Positions 27,810 to 39,390 of a stretch of 64,000 nt of DNA are shown one piece after another. The stretch is from Anaerolineales bacterium. Its GTDB lineage: Bacteria; Chloroflexota; Anaerolineae; Anaerolineales; Villigracilaceae. Both the position numbers and the translations under genes were made by a program. The notes below the pieces were generated by a model, which ran no database searches, had not been told where the DNA came from, and saw nothing but the letters and a program-made list of their open reading frames with translations. How positions within the stretch are numbered: the first letter of the stretch is position 1; each line of letters begins with the position of its first letter. Where the stretch lies: positions 39,036 through 103,035 of the forward strand of contig JADGEO010000005.1 in assembly GCA_016744335.1 (NCBI GenBank). Reading direction: 5' to 3'.

Positions 27810-28934
27810 ATGAAAAATTTCCCTGGTCGCCTTGCCATCCAACAACGTGTATTGCCCCATTATCGCGTCCCCTTTTTTGACACACTTGCAGAATCTTGTG
27901 AAGGCGGGGCATCACTTTTCGCGGGCAAAGCGCGTGAAGAAGAACATATTTCCACGAATAAAAACCTTAGTATCGCCAAATATGCACACGCTAAAAATCG
28001 CCACCTTTTCAAAGGCTCCTTTTATTTTTGCCATCAAGAAAGAATAACCGATTGGCTTGAAAAGACCAATCCAGATGCGCTCATCGTGGAGGCAAATCCG
28101 CGCTATTTATCTACCCCCTCTGCCATTAAGTGGATGCACTCACGCAACCGTCCCGTTATTGGATGGGGATTAGGCGCGCCGCAACGCTCTGGTCTCTTGG
28201 CTGGGGTGCAGAAAAAAAACTGGATGCGCTTCCTCAACAAATTTTCTGCCCTCATCGCCTATAGTCAACGTGGTGCCGATGATTATGCCGCATTAGGGAT
28301 TGACAAAAAAAAGATATTCGTAGCCCTCAACGCGGTAGCACATAAACCCACAGGCGGGCTACTAACACGCCCCATTCGGAAAGATTATGAGCCATTAATT
28401 GCTCTTTATGTCGGTCGCTTACAAGAACGAAAGAAAATAGACAATCTCATTCGCGCTTGTGCCTCCTTACCCCAAAATATACAACCCAACTTATGGATTG
28501 TTGGCGAGGGACCTGCACGAAAATCACTGGAGCATTTGGCAAAAGAAATCTACCCAACTGCTCGCTTCTTTGGCGAAAGGCATGGTGTAGAATTGAAAAT
28601 GATTTGGGGGGAAGCAGACTTTTTCGTCCTCCCCGGAACAGGCGGGCTTGCGGTACAAGAGGCTATGTCTCACGCGCTCCCTGTCATAGTAGCAAAAGGG
28701 GATGGCACCCAAGACAATCTCGTTCGCCCAGAAAACGGCTGGCAAATCCCCGATGATGATGAAAAAGCATTAAAAGAAAGCATAAAAGATGCCTTAGCAA
28801 ACCAACATCATTTACGCGCTATGGGCGTGGCATCCTATAATATCGTTTTAACAGAAGTAAATATAGAAAAAATGGTCGAAGTTTTTCTGAGGGCGTTAGA
28901 GCAGGTTTGCAAAAAACCCCGTATAACCAAATAG
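27810..28934 (+). CDS. Glycosyltransferase (GT4-like)
   Basis: ALYVGRLQERKKIDNLIRACASLP, LWIVGEGPARKSLEHLA, FFVLPGTGGLAVQEAMSHALPVIV. Confidence 0.88.
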   Translation: MKNFPGRLAIQQRVLPHYRVPFFDTLAESCEGGASLFAGKAREEEHISTNKNLSIAKYAHAKNRHLFKGSFYFCHQERITDWLEKTNPDALIVEANPRYLSTPSAIKWMHSRNRPVIGWGLGAPQRSGLLAGVQKKNWMRFLNKFSALIAYSQRGADDYAALGIDKKKIFVALNAVAHKPTGGLLTRPIRKDYEPLIALYVGRLQERKKIDNLIRACASLPQNIQPNLWIVGEGPARKSLEHLAKEIYPTARFFGERHGVELKMIWGEADFFVLPGTGGLAVQEAMSHALPVIVAKGDGTQDNLVRPENGWQIPDDDEKALKESIKDALANQHHLRAMGVASYNIVLTEVNIEKMVEVFLRALEQVCKKPRITK

Positions 28935-29350
28935 AATCTTACTTTTACTTTTTACCATATAAATACCTGTCCACATCTTTTCATCCCAATATATAAACGT
29001 CTCAAGGCGTGCAGTTTCTCTACGTCTCATTTTATATGAAGCTTTACCTCACTCATATTAAATTCAAAAATACCTAACTCAATTCATTTTAGTCTCATTT
29101 TCAAATTTCTTCTCTAACGCCAAATGCTTCCTTCGTAAAATTCGGAGTGATGAACGGGCTCAGTTCAGAATCATTTTTCCATTTGCTCAAGTGTGTTGCA
29201 ATCTCTAGAGAGGGCCAGATGCTCATTAACAGCATCCTCAAAACTTTTCCTGCTCTATCGGGTTTCTCCTGTATAATAGAGCAACGCTCTGGCGTCCCCT
29301 ACCTTTTCGTACAAAAGAATATTTTTCACCCCATACCTTAGGAGGTCTGT

Positions 29351-31246
29351 ATGTCTGATAAAGAAAATTATGAAGGCGAAGTTTTTTTTCCTTCAGAAGA
29401 AGTTGTTAAGAATGCCAATGTGCAAGATTATGATGCATGGTATAAGCAATCGATTGATGACCCCGAAACTTTTTGGGCAGACCGCGCCAATGAGTTAGAA
29501 TGGTACGAAAAATGGGATAAGGTCCTAGACGACAGCAACGCGCCTTTTTATAAATGGTTTGTAGGCGGGAAGACGAATATCGTACATAATGCAATTGACC
29601 GCCATTTAGTCAATTCTCATCGTAATAAATTGGCGTTAATTTGGGAAGGTGAGCCGGGCGATAAACGCACATTTTCTTATCACGCGCTAAACCGTGAAGT
29701 GAGCAAGATGGCAAATATCCTGAAAAGCATGGGTGTAGTCAAAGGCGATATTGTCACAATTTATATGCCCCGTATTCCTGAACAAGTTTTTGCGATGTTG
29801 GCTTGTGCCAAAATTGGTGCGGCGCACAGCGTGGTTTATGGCGGGTTCAGTGTAGAGGCTTTGGCTTCTCGCATCGAAGATGCTAAAAGCCGGGTGCTGA
29901 TTACAGCAGATGGCGCTTGGTTGCGCGGCAATATCATCAAGCTCAAAGATATTTCTGATGAAGCAATGGCACGCCAAGCAACAATTGAGCATTGTATTGT
30001 TGTAAAACGCACAGAAAATGAAGTTTATATGGAACAAGGACGCGATTTTTGGTACCACAACCTTTTAGAGCTACCTATTGCCAGCCCAAAATGTGAAACA
30101 GAAAAAATGGATGCCGAAGATTTACTCTTCATTCTTTATACTTCTGGCACAACGGGCAAACCAAAAGGCATTGTGCATACGCACGGTGGCTATCAGGTTT
30201 ATACGCATACCACGCTGAAATCGGTTTTTGATGTCAAAGATAACGACCGCTGGTGGTGCGCCGCCGACCCAGGTTGGATTACGGGACATAGCTATATCGT
30301 CTACTCGCCTTTGATTGCAGGCGTGACTTCTTTCATGTACGAAGGTGCGCCGACTCACCCCTACCCCGATAGATGGTGGAAGATGGTCGAAAGATACGGC
30401 ATTACGATTTTATACACCGCCCCGACCGCGATCCGTGGCTTAATGCGCTTCGGAGACGCGTGGGCGCAGAAATACGATCTCTCCTCCCTCCGCTTATTGG
30501 GCAGTGTCGGTGAACCCATCAATCCTGAGGCATGGAAGTGGTATCACGAAGTGATCGGCACCGAAAACTGCCCCATTATGGATACATGGTGGCAAACCGA
30601 AACGGGCGGATTTGTGATTACGCCCCTGCCCATCACACCCCTTAAACCTGGCTCAGGGACAAAACCCTTCTTCGGTCATGAATCTGAAGTGGTAGATGAT
30701 GATGGCAACCCCGTAACGGCTGGTGAAGAGGGCTTCTTGGTTCTCAAACGCCCGTGGCCTGGCATGTTGCGCACCATTTACGGTGACGATGAACGCTATA
30801 AGGAACAATACTGGGGCAAATTTGGGAATATGTACCAAACTGGCGACTCAGCCCGCAAAGATAAAGATGGCTATATCTGGATTATCGGCAGAATGGATGA
30901 TGTTCTTAAGGTAAGTGGATATCGTTTAGGCACGGCTGAGGTAGAGAGTGCCATCACATCACATCCCAGCGCAACAGAATCGGCGGTTGTTGGACTCCCG
31001 CATGATATTAAGGGCAACGCCATCCACGCCTATGTTATTTTAGGCGCAGGCCAAACAGGTAGCGATGAATTAGCCGCAACCTTGCGCAACCATGTTGGCA
31101 AAGAATTGGGTCCCATTGCTAAGCCAGAATCCATCACCTTTGTCGATAGTCTCCCCAAAACGCGTAGTGGCAAAATTATGCGCCGCTTGTTAAAGGCTCA
31201 GGCTCTGGGCGAAGAAGTTGGAGATACAAGCACACTGGCAGATTAA
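29351..31246 (+). CDS. acs: Acetyl-CoA synthetase-like acyl-CoA ligase
   Basis: FILYTSGTTGKPKGIVHTHGGY, CAADPGWITGHSYIVYSPL, GRMDDVLKVSGYRLGTAEVE, LPKTRSGKIMRRLLKA. Confidence 0.93.
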   Translation: MSDKENYEGEVFFPSEEVVKNANVQDYDAWYKQSIDDPETFWADRANELEWYEKWDKVLDDSNAPFYKWFVGGKTNIVHNAIDRHLVNSHRNKLALIWEGEPGDKRTFSYHALNREVSKMANILKSMGVVKGDIVTIYMPRIPEQVFAMLACAKIGAAHSVVYGGFSVEALASRIEDAKSRVLITADGAWLRGNIIKLKDISDEAMARQATIEHCIVVKRTENEVYMEQGRDFWYHNLLELPIASPKCETEKMDAEDLLFILYTSGTTGKPKGIVHTHGGYQVYTHTTLKSVFDVKDNDRWWCAADPGWITGHSYIVYSPLIAGVTSFMYEGAPTHPYPDRWWKMVERYGITILYTAPTAIRGLMRFGDAWAQKYDLSSLRLLGSVGEPINPEAWKWYHEVIGTENCPIMDTWWQTETGGFVITPLPITPLKPGSGTKPFFGHESEVVDDDGNPVTAGEEGFLVLKRPWPGMLRTIYGDDERYKEQYWGKFGNMYQTGDSARKDKDGYIWIIGRMDDVLKVSGYRLGTAEVESAITSHPSATESAVVGLPHDIKGNAIHAYVILGAGQTGSDELAATLRNHVGKELGPIAKPESITFVDSLPKTRSGKIMRRLLKAQALGEEVGDTSTLAD

Positions 31247-31335
31247 GATTATTTTAAATTTTTATCCCCTAAAACAGACCGTGTTTGCTCTAAAACTATA
31301 AAAGAAAAAGAAAAACCAAGTGTCTATCAGAAATT

Positions 31336-31368
31336 AAAAAGCGGACTTCTAAACGAAGTCCGCTTTTT
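31336..31368. terminator. Intrinsic terminator
   Basis: AAAAAGCGGACTTC-TAAAC-GAAGTCCGCTTTTT. Confidence 0.85.
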
Positions 31369-31683
31369 TCTTGGATGAAGAACCGTGTAGCGCGTCACTT
31401 CGACAGGCTCAGCGTACACGATTTCAACTTGCGTGCCTTCGGTCAACGTAATCTAGGCATAGAGCATCGCGATGCCTACGCCGCATATCAGCTTATTATT
31501 CCGTACCCCAGCCTAAAATCACGTTTGACGCGCCAATCTCTAAAATGCAAAGCAAATCTCGCACTGCAAAATCCGCTTTCTTTAAGTAAATTTTCATATA
31601 ATCCACCCAATAAAGAGTAAAATAGAAAATAGGATGAGAGTTGCTCAAAAAAGATAAGTAAAATTTATAAGAAAGGAAAAATT

Positions 31684-34600
31684 ATGAGAAAAAAGTTCAA
31701 AAAATGCTTAGCTCCCCCTATATTTGAAGATGACGAAGAAAAAACATGGCACGCAAGCTTAATTAATGCCACTATTCTTGTTTATTTAGGAATCATTTTT
31801 TTCGGCGTTATTGGCAACTTGATTGGGGGAAGAATCCAAACCTCAGTATATATTGTTGATGCTATCGCATTTCTTTTTATTCTTTTATTGCGCCGTTTAC
31901 TTTTTACAGGAAGAGTCTCACAGACAGGCGTATGGCTGATTTCTAGTACCACCCTTATTGTTACAGTTGCTATCGCTTCCCTGGGCACTATTCGTACACC
32001 TACAACGATGGCTTTTCTAATTTCAATCATCATATCAGGGCTGATTTTTGGGCGAAGAGGACTTTTCTTTAGCATTACATCTAGTTCGTTAGCTGTACTT
32101 GGCTTGATAGTAGCCGAAAAATTTGGGGTATTGCCGCCTCCCGATTATGTTGTCAATATTACTCAATGGATAACCACTACATTGATATTCAGTTTTATTG
32201 GCGGGCTGGTAAATTTTTCATATCGCTCTACTCGCTATGCATTAAAACGCTCAATTGAAGAAGTTGATGGGCGTAAAAAAACAGAAAAAGCATTGCAAGA
32301 AAGTGAAGAAAAATATAGGCTGTTGTTTGAATCCTCCCCCGATGCTATCTTTATTCGTGATACTCAGAAAATTCTTCATGCGAATGCCTCCTGCATAAAA
32401 ATGGTTGGCGCAAAAACACTTGGAGAGATAGTCGGTACGCAACTTGAAAATTATATGTCTAAGGAGGTAGTAGAAAAAATAAATATACGAACAGAAAAAA
32501 TGGTCCTAACAGGTGAGCCAGCCGCCCCTATGGAAGCGAACTACCATCGTTTAGATGGAACCCCATTTACAGCAGAAGATTTGGCGATACCCATTGTTTT
32601 TGAAGGAAAACCAGCTTTTCAAGTTATTACGCGCGACATTACTAAGCGTAAAGAAACAGAAAAAGCATTGCAAGAGAGCGAGGTATTACTAAAAAACGCT
32701 CAAAAGTTAGCTCATATTGGTAGCTGGAAATTAGATTTACGAACAAATGAACTAACTTGGTCGGATGAAGTCTATCGGATATTTGGCCTCGAACCTCAAG
32801 CCTTTGGCGCAACCTATGAATCATTCTTAGACACAATTCACCCAGATGATCGAAAAATGGTGGCAGAAACCTATGAAATTTCTGTGCAAGAAAAACAACC
32901 CTATGACCTTGTGCATCGTATTTTGCGTCCCGATGGCATTATTCGCACAGTTCATGAAAAGTCAAATAGTATCCTCAATGAAGCGGGAGAAGTTATTATA
33001 TCCATTGGCTTTGTGCATGATATTACCGAGCGCATTCAAAAAGATAAAATTATTTATCAACTTTCTCGCGTTGTTGAGCAAAGTGCGAGCACAATCGTTA
33101 TTACAGATTTAGATGGCAACATAGAATTTACAAACCCCGCTTTTAAAAAAATAACAGGCTACACGGCAGAAGAAGCTTTGGGGGAAAATCCGCGTATCTT
33201 AAAATCAAACCATACGGCTCCAGAAGTATATGTTGAAATGTGGGACACACTCTTAGCAGGTGATGTTTGGCAGGGAGAGCTCCTCAACAGAAAGAAAGAT
33301 GGAAAACACTACTGGGAGCTTGCAACCATCTTTCCAATTAAAGACAATATGGGAGAAATAACCCATTTTGCCGCCGTAAAAGATGATATTACATCTCGAA
33401 AAAAAATCGAGCTAGATCTAAAAGAAAGCGAAGAAAAATTCCGCAGTTTGGTTGAACAATCTGAAGATGGCATCGTGATCGTTACTCAATCAGGAATTAT
33501 TATTGAATGGAATCTGGGGATGAGCAATATCACCGGCTTGGCACGCGAATATATGCTAGGAACTCTGCTCTGGGAATCTCTATATCAACTTGTGCGCGAT
33601 GAATGTAAAAACCCAACACGAGCAGAAAGAATGAAAGCCGGGATATGCGCAATACTAAAAAATAAAAATATGCTTAGAAATGAAGAAAAGAAAGAGTATA
33701 TTATTCAACGTAGCAACGGTGAGATACGTACTATTCAGTCAACAGCCTATCCCATTGCTGTAGGGGGCGGGTTTATGGTAGGTATTATTTCACGAGATAT
33801 TACTGAGCAAAAAAAATCTGAAAGAGCATTAGAAGAAAGTGAAACCCGCTTTCGTGGTGCATTTGAAAATACGTCCGTTGGAATGAGTCTAACAACCCCA
33901 AGAGGAAATATACTAAAAGTAAATGATGCTCTTTGCAATATCATCGGATACTCAGCCGAAGAACTCCATACGATGACTTTTTGGGATTTCACACACCCCG
34001 ATGATATGAAAGAGAATCGAAAGCTCATCGAAAAATTATCATCGGGAGAGCTTTCAGGCTTCAAATTAGAAAAACGCTATATTCACAAAGAGGGGCATCT
34101 AGTTTGGGTTTTACTCAATCTTGTTTTGGTGCGAGGTGAGCAAAATAACCCTCTATATTCCATTATTCTTACGCAAGATATTACGGAACGTAAAAAAGCA
34201 GAATCCGAACTGAATAAGCTGGCACAGGCTGTCAACTTTTCAGGTAGTTCTATTATGATTACCGATTCAGATGGAAAAATAGAATTTGCAAATGAAGCCT
34301 TCTCAGCCGTATCGGGATATAGTGTCGAGGAAATTATCGGGGAAAAAGCAAGTATCTTAAAATCAGGGAAGGTTGAAACGAAAATCTACGAAGAACTCTG
34401 GGGGGAAATCACACAAGGCAATATCTGGCGTGGAGAATTGCTCAACCGAAAAAAGACAGGAGAACTCTATTGGGACGCAATGGTCATCTCTCCCATTATA
34501 GATAAAGACAATAACATAACCCATTATGTTGCCGTGCAAGATGAAATAACAGAACGAAAAGAAGAAGAATATCGCCTTATCCACCTGGCTACGCATGACA

Positions 34601-35127
34601 TTTTAACAAACTTACCGAATCGAGCCTTTTTCAACGAACGTATAAAGCATGCTTTAGCCTTGGCAAAACGAAATAATTGGCAAGTTGCCCTTTTCTTTAT
34701 TGACCTGAATGACTTCAAAATTATCAATGATAAATTTGGGCATAATGTAGGTGATAATGCTCTTCTAGAATTCGCAAAACGCCTTCAAGCCAGTGTACGA
34801 AATAGCGATACAGCCGTGCGCCTGGGGGGAGATGAATTTGTCTGCTTGCTCGAAAATATCCCCGCTAAAGAGGATTTGGCACTCATTGCAGAAAAAATCA
34901 TAGCCAATATAAAAGTACCTTTTGACGTGAATGAAGAACTAAGGTTAGAACTCTCTACCAGCATTGGCATCAGCATTTTCCCGCAAGATGGAGAAAATAT
35001 CGAAACTCTTTTAGAAAAAGCAGACCACGCTATGTATAACGCAAAAAATGAAAAAGCTAAGGGATATAAATTCTACAACGCCAGCAACGGCGCACTTTTA
35101 CGCTCAAACTTAGACGAGGCTCATTAA
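31684..35127 (+). CDS. Membrane-anchored multi-PAS diguanylate cyclase
   Basis: N-terminal TM segments, about six PAS/PAC repeats (...DITERKKAE...), GGDEF motif VRLGGDEFVCLL. Confidence 0.93.
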   Translation: MRKKFKKCLAPPIFEDDEEKTWHASLINATILVYLGIIFFGVIGNLIGGRIQTSVYIVDAIAFLFILLLRRLLFTGRVSQTGVWLISSTTLIVTVAIASLGTIRTPTTMAFLISIIISGLIFGRRGLFFSITSSSLAVLGLIVAEKFGVLPPPDYVVNITQWITTTLIFSFIGGLVNFSYRSTRYALKRSIEEVDGRKKTEKALQESEEKYRLLFESSPDAIFIRDTQKILHANASCIKMVGAKTLGEIVGTQLENYMSKEVVEKINIRTEKMVLTGEPAAPMEANYHRLDGTPFTAEDLAIPIVFEGKPAFQVITRDITKRKETEKALQESEVLLKNAQKLAHIGSWKLDLRTNELTWSDEVYRIFGLEPQAFGATYESFLDTIHPDDRKMVAETYEISVQEKQPYDLVHRILRPDGIIRTVHEKSNSILNEAGEVIISIGFVHDITERIQKDKIIYQLSRVVEQSASTIVITDLDGNIEFTNPAFKKITGYTAEEALGENPRILKSNHTAPEVYVEMWDTLLAGDVWQGELLNRKKDGKHYWELATIFPIKDNMGEITHFAAVKDDITSRKKIELDLKESEEKFRSLVEQSEDGIVIVTQSGIIIEWNLGMSNITGLAREYMLGTLLWESLYQLVRDECKNPTRAERMKAGICAILKNKNMLRNEEKKEYIIQRSNGEIRTIQSTAYPIAVGGGFMVGIISRDITEQKKSERALEESETRFRGAFENTSVGMSLTTPRGNILKVNDALCNIIGYSAEELHTMTFWDFTHPDDMKENRKLIEKLSSGELSGFKLEKRYIHKEGHLVWVLLNLVLVRGEQNNPLYSIILTQDITERKKAESELNKLAQAVNFSGSSIMITDSDGKIEFANEAFSAVSGYSVEEIIGEKASILKSGKVETKIYEELWGEITQGNIWRGELLNRKKTGELYWDAMVISPIIDKDNNITHYVAVQDEITERKEEEYRLIHLATHDILTNLPNRAFFNERIKHALALAKRNNWQVALFFIDLNDFKIINDKFGHNVGDNALLEFAKRLQASVRNSDTAVRLGGDEFVCLLENIPAKEDLALIAEKIIANIKVPFDVNEELRLELSTSIGISIFPQDGENIETLLEKADHAMYNAKNEKAKGYKFYNASNGALLRSNLDEAH

Positions 35128-35715
35128 CTCTGCCATTACTTCATCTTTATTTTGAAAATGAAGACCATTCATCCCTAATTTTCGAGCCGCTTCGATATTT
35201 TCGATGAAGTCGTCTATAAAAACTGTTTCTTCGGGGGCAACGTCTAATTTTTCTAGGACCATTTTATAAATTTTAGGGTCTGGTTTCGCTACACCCATTT
35301 CGGCTGAGATGAAAATCTCATCGAAGGCATCGGCTATTTTCCATTGGGTAGCAAGCACTTTGCGTAGATTGTCCCACGCGTTGCTAAGCAAGACTGTTTG
35401 GTAACGCGGACGCAAAGATTGAATATAGTCAATAATTCCCTTGTCTACTTCATCGCCGTGGAAGAATTCATCTACAAAGTTGTTGATGGTTTCATCTGTT
35501 TCGGGGAGGTCGAGGGTGCGCATGACGTGTTGCATGTGATCACGCGCACTAATTTCTCCACAAGAAGCGCGCAAACTGGATTTATTGGCGAAGACGATTT
35601 GGTCTAGTTCTCTGTAGGTTTTGCCAAAGCGCAAGCCCAAAGCCGCGCGCGGGGCGGTGTCTTCTGTCCGTACTAAAACGCCGCCCATATCAAAGATAAC
35701 GACTTTGATACTCAT
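35110..35715 (-). CDS. HAD-IA family hydrolase
   Basis: VVIFDMGGVLVRTED, VLLSNAWDNL, AKPDPKIYKMVLEKL, FIDDFIENIEAA. Confidence 0.9.
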   Translation of the reverse strand: MSIKVVIFDMGGVLVRTEDTAPRAALGLRFGKTYRELDQIVFANKSSLRASCGEISARDHMQHVMRTLDLPETDETINNFVDEFFHGDEVDKGIIDYIQSLRPRYQTVLLSNAWDNLRKVLATQWKIADAFDEIFISAEMGVAKPDPKIYKMVLEKLDVAPEETVFIDDFIENIEAARKLGMNGLHFQNKDEVMAELMSLV

Positions 35716-36020
35716 CGTTTTCGTTTTCTTTTCTTTTTTTCTTTTTTAGGTTTGCCTTTATTGGCTGATGCTAGTTTCTCTAGCTCTGCCTGCTTTTTCT
35801 CAAATTCATCTGCCCGTGCCATCATCTCTTTATATTCCTCTTCCCAATTTGGGTAAGTTTCTTTCATTTGCTCATCAGAAACGCGCACAGAGCGTTGACA
35901 GTGGACACAGGTGGCATCATAATGGTTTAGCCCTTCGGTGTGGATGGCGTACACCCCAGCGAGGGCGGCATCTTTATTTTCGGCGAACATTTTACTGCAG
36001 TGAGAACATTTGAGTTGCAT
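35712..36020 (-). CDS. Small zinc-ribbon-like protein with lysine/arginine-rich tail
   Basis: CSHCSKMF...CVHCQRSV and C-terminal KGKPKKEKKKRKRKR. Confidence 0.75.
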   Translation of the reverse strand: MQLKCSHCSKMFAENKDAALAGVYAIHTEGLNHYDATCVHCQRSVRVSDEQMKETYPNWEEEYKEMMARADEFEKKQAELEKLASANKGKPKKEKKKRKRKR

Positions 36021-36115
36021 GTTTTACTCCTTTTAGGTAGAAAAATACGAGTTAGTTTACTTGCTAGTTTTCTTAAGTATAATACAAATACAAAATACTA
36101 AAAAAAGATTTCAAA

Positions 36116-36315
36116 CTAGTTGCCTGATAGTTTGATAAAAGAGGCGTATGGTTAGTTGAGTGACTGCTGAGCCAGCCAAAGTGTAGGCGATGCTTTTCGC
36201 CGTATCGAAACCAATGGCCTGCATAAATTTATGCTATTTCATGGTTTCGATACGCCCTCCGCTACCGCTACGGACTACTCAACCACCTTTAAAAATGAAA
36301 CTGTCGAATAGCTAG
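36116..36315. mobile_element. MITE-like 200-bp element, copy 2
   Basis: CTAGTTGCCTGATAGTTTG...AAACTGTCGAATAGCTAG, flanked by the direct repeat ATTTCAAA (36108-36115 / 36316-36323). Homologous to 1358-1557. Confidence 0.8.
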
Positions 36316-36359
36316 ATTTCAAATTGAGAAATCAAAGAAAACAGAAATTAAAGGAAAAT

Positions 36360-36689
36360 ATGGACTTCAACGACTATCAGAAAAAATCTCGTAAAACGGC
36401 TAAGTACCCCTCGATTGGCGACCCCATCGTTTACCCCGCGCTGGGGCTTGTGAACGAAGCTGGTGAGGTGGCTGGCAAAATCAAAAAAGTCTTCCGCGAT
36501 AAAGATGGCGAAATTAACGGAGAGACCCAATCTGCGCTTAAGGCAGAGTTGGGGGATGTCCTTTGGTATCTCACACAATTAGCCACTGAATTAGATTTAA
36601 CGCTCGAAGAAATTGCTGAATATAATATAGATAAGCTCTATTCACGTTTGGCGCGTGGCACGATTCGTGGCGATGGCGATGATCGGTAA
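36360..36689 (+). CDS. MazG-like nucleotide pyrophosphohydrolase
   Basis: LGLVNEAGEVAGKIKKVFRDKDG...LKAELGDVLWYLTQLATELDLTLEEIAEYNIDKL. Confidence 0.9.
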   Translation: MDFNDYQKKSRKTAKYPSIGDPIVYPALGLVNEAGEVAGKIKKVFRDKDGEINGETQSALKAELGDVLWYLTQLATELDLTLEEIAEYNIDKLYSRLARGTIRGDGDDR

Positions 36690-36861
36690 GATAATCAGGA
36701 ATGTGGTTCTCTCCTGCCAAATATCTTTTGAGGGCAAGCAAGTTGAATTTGAGCGTGTTGCATAGTATCCCATAATCCCACTACGTTAATCATATTCCTA
36801 TAATTGCCTCTTAGCCTTTTTGGTATACTCAAAGGGAATTTATCAGAATTAGGAGTTTATT

Positions 36862-39369
36862 ATGGCAAGCATGGAACGCTTTACTCAGCGTGCTCGCCGA
36901 TCGCTCAGCCTTGCACATCTTGAGGCGGAGAAAGATCGCAAAGAAAATCTTGGAACAGAATACTTACTGCTCGGTTTGCTCGTTGAGGGTGGCGGTGTGG
37001 CAGGGCGTGCGTTAAATGAACTAGGCTTGGATGCAAAGCGCGTTCGAGAAATTGTTCAACGCGTTAATAAAGATTACCCCACTAAACCCGCCGAAGGAAA
37101 ACTTAGCCTTGCGCCCGATGCGCAACAAGTGCTTGAATTTGCTATAGAAGAAGCGCGTTCTATTGGGCATCATTATATTGGTACAGAACATCTTTTGCTT
37201 GCCCTGACAAAGAGTGAAGGCAAGGTGAAGCTGATTTTTGATAAAGTGGGTTTATCCTCTGAACAAATTCGTAAACAGGTACGGCGAATTTTAGATGAAG
37301 GAACACCTTCGACAACTTCACCCTCTTTAGGGAAGCAAAAACAACTTGCTGGTGGTGGGACAAAATCCAAAAAGAAAAAAACGCCACTAGTAGATCAACT
37401 TGCAACTGACCTAACAGCCTCTGCTGAAGACAAAAAACTTGACCCTGTTATTGGCAGACAAAATGAAATTGAACGCGTTATTCAAATTTTGGCGCGTCGT
37501 ACGAAGAATAATCCTGCGCTGATTGGTGAACCAGGTGTTGGCAAAACTGCCATTGTAGAAGGACTTGCCCAGCGCATTATCGAAGGCGATGTGCCTGCCC
37601 CTTTGATGAAGAAAAAAGTTTTACAACTTGATGTAGGTTCTTTGGTTGCTGGCACAATGTATCGTGGTCAATTTGAAGAAAGACTTAAACGTGTGATTGA
37701 GGAATTGAAAAAATCAGGGGCAATTCTCTTTATAGATGAAGTTCACATGCTGGTTGGTGCTGGCTCTGCTGGCTCTGCGGTAGATGCGGCAAATATCCTT
37801 AAACCCGCGCTATCTCGTGGAGAACTGCAAGTGATTGGTGCCACCACAATGGATGAGTATCGCAAAAGCATCGAATCAGACGCCGCGCTCGAACGCCGTT
37901 TTCAATCGGTTTTGGTTAAAGAACCCTCAGAAGAGGAAACTGTTGAAATACTTAAGGGCATTCGTAAAATGTACGAAGAGCATCACCATTTGGTCATCTC
38001 CGATGATGCGCTCACAGCGGCAACCCAGCTCTCGTCACGTTATATCTCGGAGCGTTTCCTCCCCGATAAAGCCATTGACCTGATTGACGAAGCATCTTCG
38101 CGGGTGCGGATGTATAAATCTCCTGCGGCAAAAGAAGCCAAAACCCTCTATACAACACAACGTAAAATGCGCGCAGAACGTAATCTGGCACATGAAGAAG
38201 GCAATGAAGATGAAGTACAAGCCTTCGATACCAGTTTGGCTGTAATTGAAGAAAAAATAGAAAAACTACGCACTGGCTGGGACAGGGCAACTTGCCCAGT
38301 TGTAGACGAAGAAGACATCGCAGAAATGGTTTCGATGTGGACGGGTGTGCCGCTCATGCAATTGGCACAAGAAGAATCTGAACGTCTGTTACAAATGGAA
38401 GACGAGCTAAGCCAGCATATTGTTGGGCAAGAAGAAGCCATAGGCATTATTGCTCGTTCGGTACGCCGTGCCCGTGCGGGGTTGAAATCTCCCGAAAAAC
38501 CGATTGGCTCACTCATGTTCTTAGGACCAACCGGGGTTGGCAAAACTGAGCTCACCAAAGCTCTCGCCAAATTCATGTTTGGCAGTGAAGATGCCGCCAT
38601 TCAGCTTGATATGTCCGAATTTATGGAAAAACACTCTGCCAGCAGGCTCGTGGGTGCCCCTCCCGGCTATATCGGCTACGACGATGCCGGTCAGCTTACC
38701 GAAGCCCTACGCAGACGGCCTTATTCGATTGTCGTATTTGACGAGGTTGAAAAGGCACATGGCGAAGTGCATAATATGCTTCTCCAAATCATGGAAGAAG
38801 GGCACCTCTCCGATGCACGCGGGCGCAAAGTAGATTTTAGCAACGCCATTATCGTAATGACCTCCAACGTTGGCGCAGATATGATTAAGAAGCAAAGCTC
38901 ACTCGGCTTCAATCTCAAACAAGATAAAGAAACAGAAGAACGCCTTTCTTATGAAGATATGCGCAAAAAACTCACCGAAACGCTCAAGCGCGCCTTTCGC
39001 CCTGAGTTCATCAACAGGCTCGATGGCGTGGTCGTTTTCCGCTCACTCAACGAAGAAGATATTCAAGAAATCGTTAGTCTCGAGTTAGATAAAGTGACCG
39101 CCCGCCTCGTTGAGCATGGTCTTGTTTTAGAAGCAACCCAAAATGCCCTTACCCATCTCGGCGAGCTTGGCTACGATCCTGAGTTTGGCGCACGTCCGCT
39201 AAAACGCGTTATTCAACAAGAAGTGGAAGATGCTCTCTCGGATGCCCTCCTTGCCGAAGAATTTACAGACGGCGATCACATTCTCGTAGATTTGGATGAA
39301 GAGAACGGAATCGTCCTTATAAAACAGCTTGCATCCACTAAAGAAACGGATGCCGCACCTGTGGCTTAG
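36862..39369 (+). CDS. clpC: ATP-dependent Clp protease ATP-binding subunit ClpC
   Basis: Clp_N repeats, two AAA+ modules ([35 protein letters not shown]), UVR-like middle region. Confidence 0.96.
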   Translation: MASMERFTQRARRSLSLAHLEAEKDRKENLGTEYLLLGLLVEGGGVAGRALNELGLDAKRVREIVQRVNKDYPTKPAEGKLSLAPDAQQVLEFAIEEARSIGHHYIGTEHLLLALTKSEGKVKLIFDKVGLSSEQIRKQVRRILDEGTPSTTSPSLGKQKQLAGGGTKSKKKKTPLVDQLATDLTASAEDKKLDPVIGRQNEIERVIQILARRTKNNPALIGEPGVGKTAIVEGLAQRIIEGDVPAPLMKKKVLQLDVGSLVAGTMYRGQFEERLKRVIEELKKSGAILFIDEVHMLVGAGSAGSAVDAANILKPALSRGELQVIGATTMDEYRKSIESDAALERRFQSVLVKEPSEEETVEILKGIRKMYEEHHHLVISDDALTAATQLSSRYISERFLPDKAIDLIDEASSRVRMYKSPAAKEAKTLYTTQRKMRAERNLAHEEGNEDEVQAFDTSLAVIEEKIEKLRTGWDRATCPVVDEEDIAEMVSMWTGVPLMQLAQEESERLLQMEDELSQHIVGQEEAIGIIARSVRRARAGLKSPEKPIGSLMFLGPTGVGKTELTKALAKFMFGSEDAAIQLDMSEFMEKHSASRLVGAPPGYIGYDDAGQLTEALRRRPYSIVVFDEVEKAHGEVHNMLLQIMEEGHLSDARGRKVDFSNAIIVMTSNVGADMIKKQSSLGFNLKQDKETEERLSYEDMRKKLTETLKRAFRPEFINRLDGVVVFRSLNEEDIQEIVSLELDKVTARLVEHGLVLEATQNALTHLGELGYDPEFGARPLKRVIQQEVEDALSDALLAEEFTDGDHILVDLDEENGIVLIKQLASTKETDAAPVA

Positions 39370-39390
39370 TACCGTTAAATTTTGTCACGA

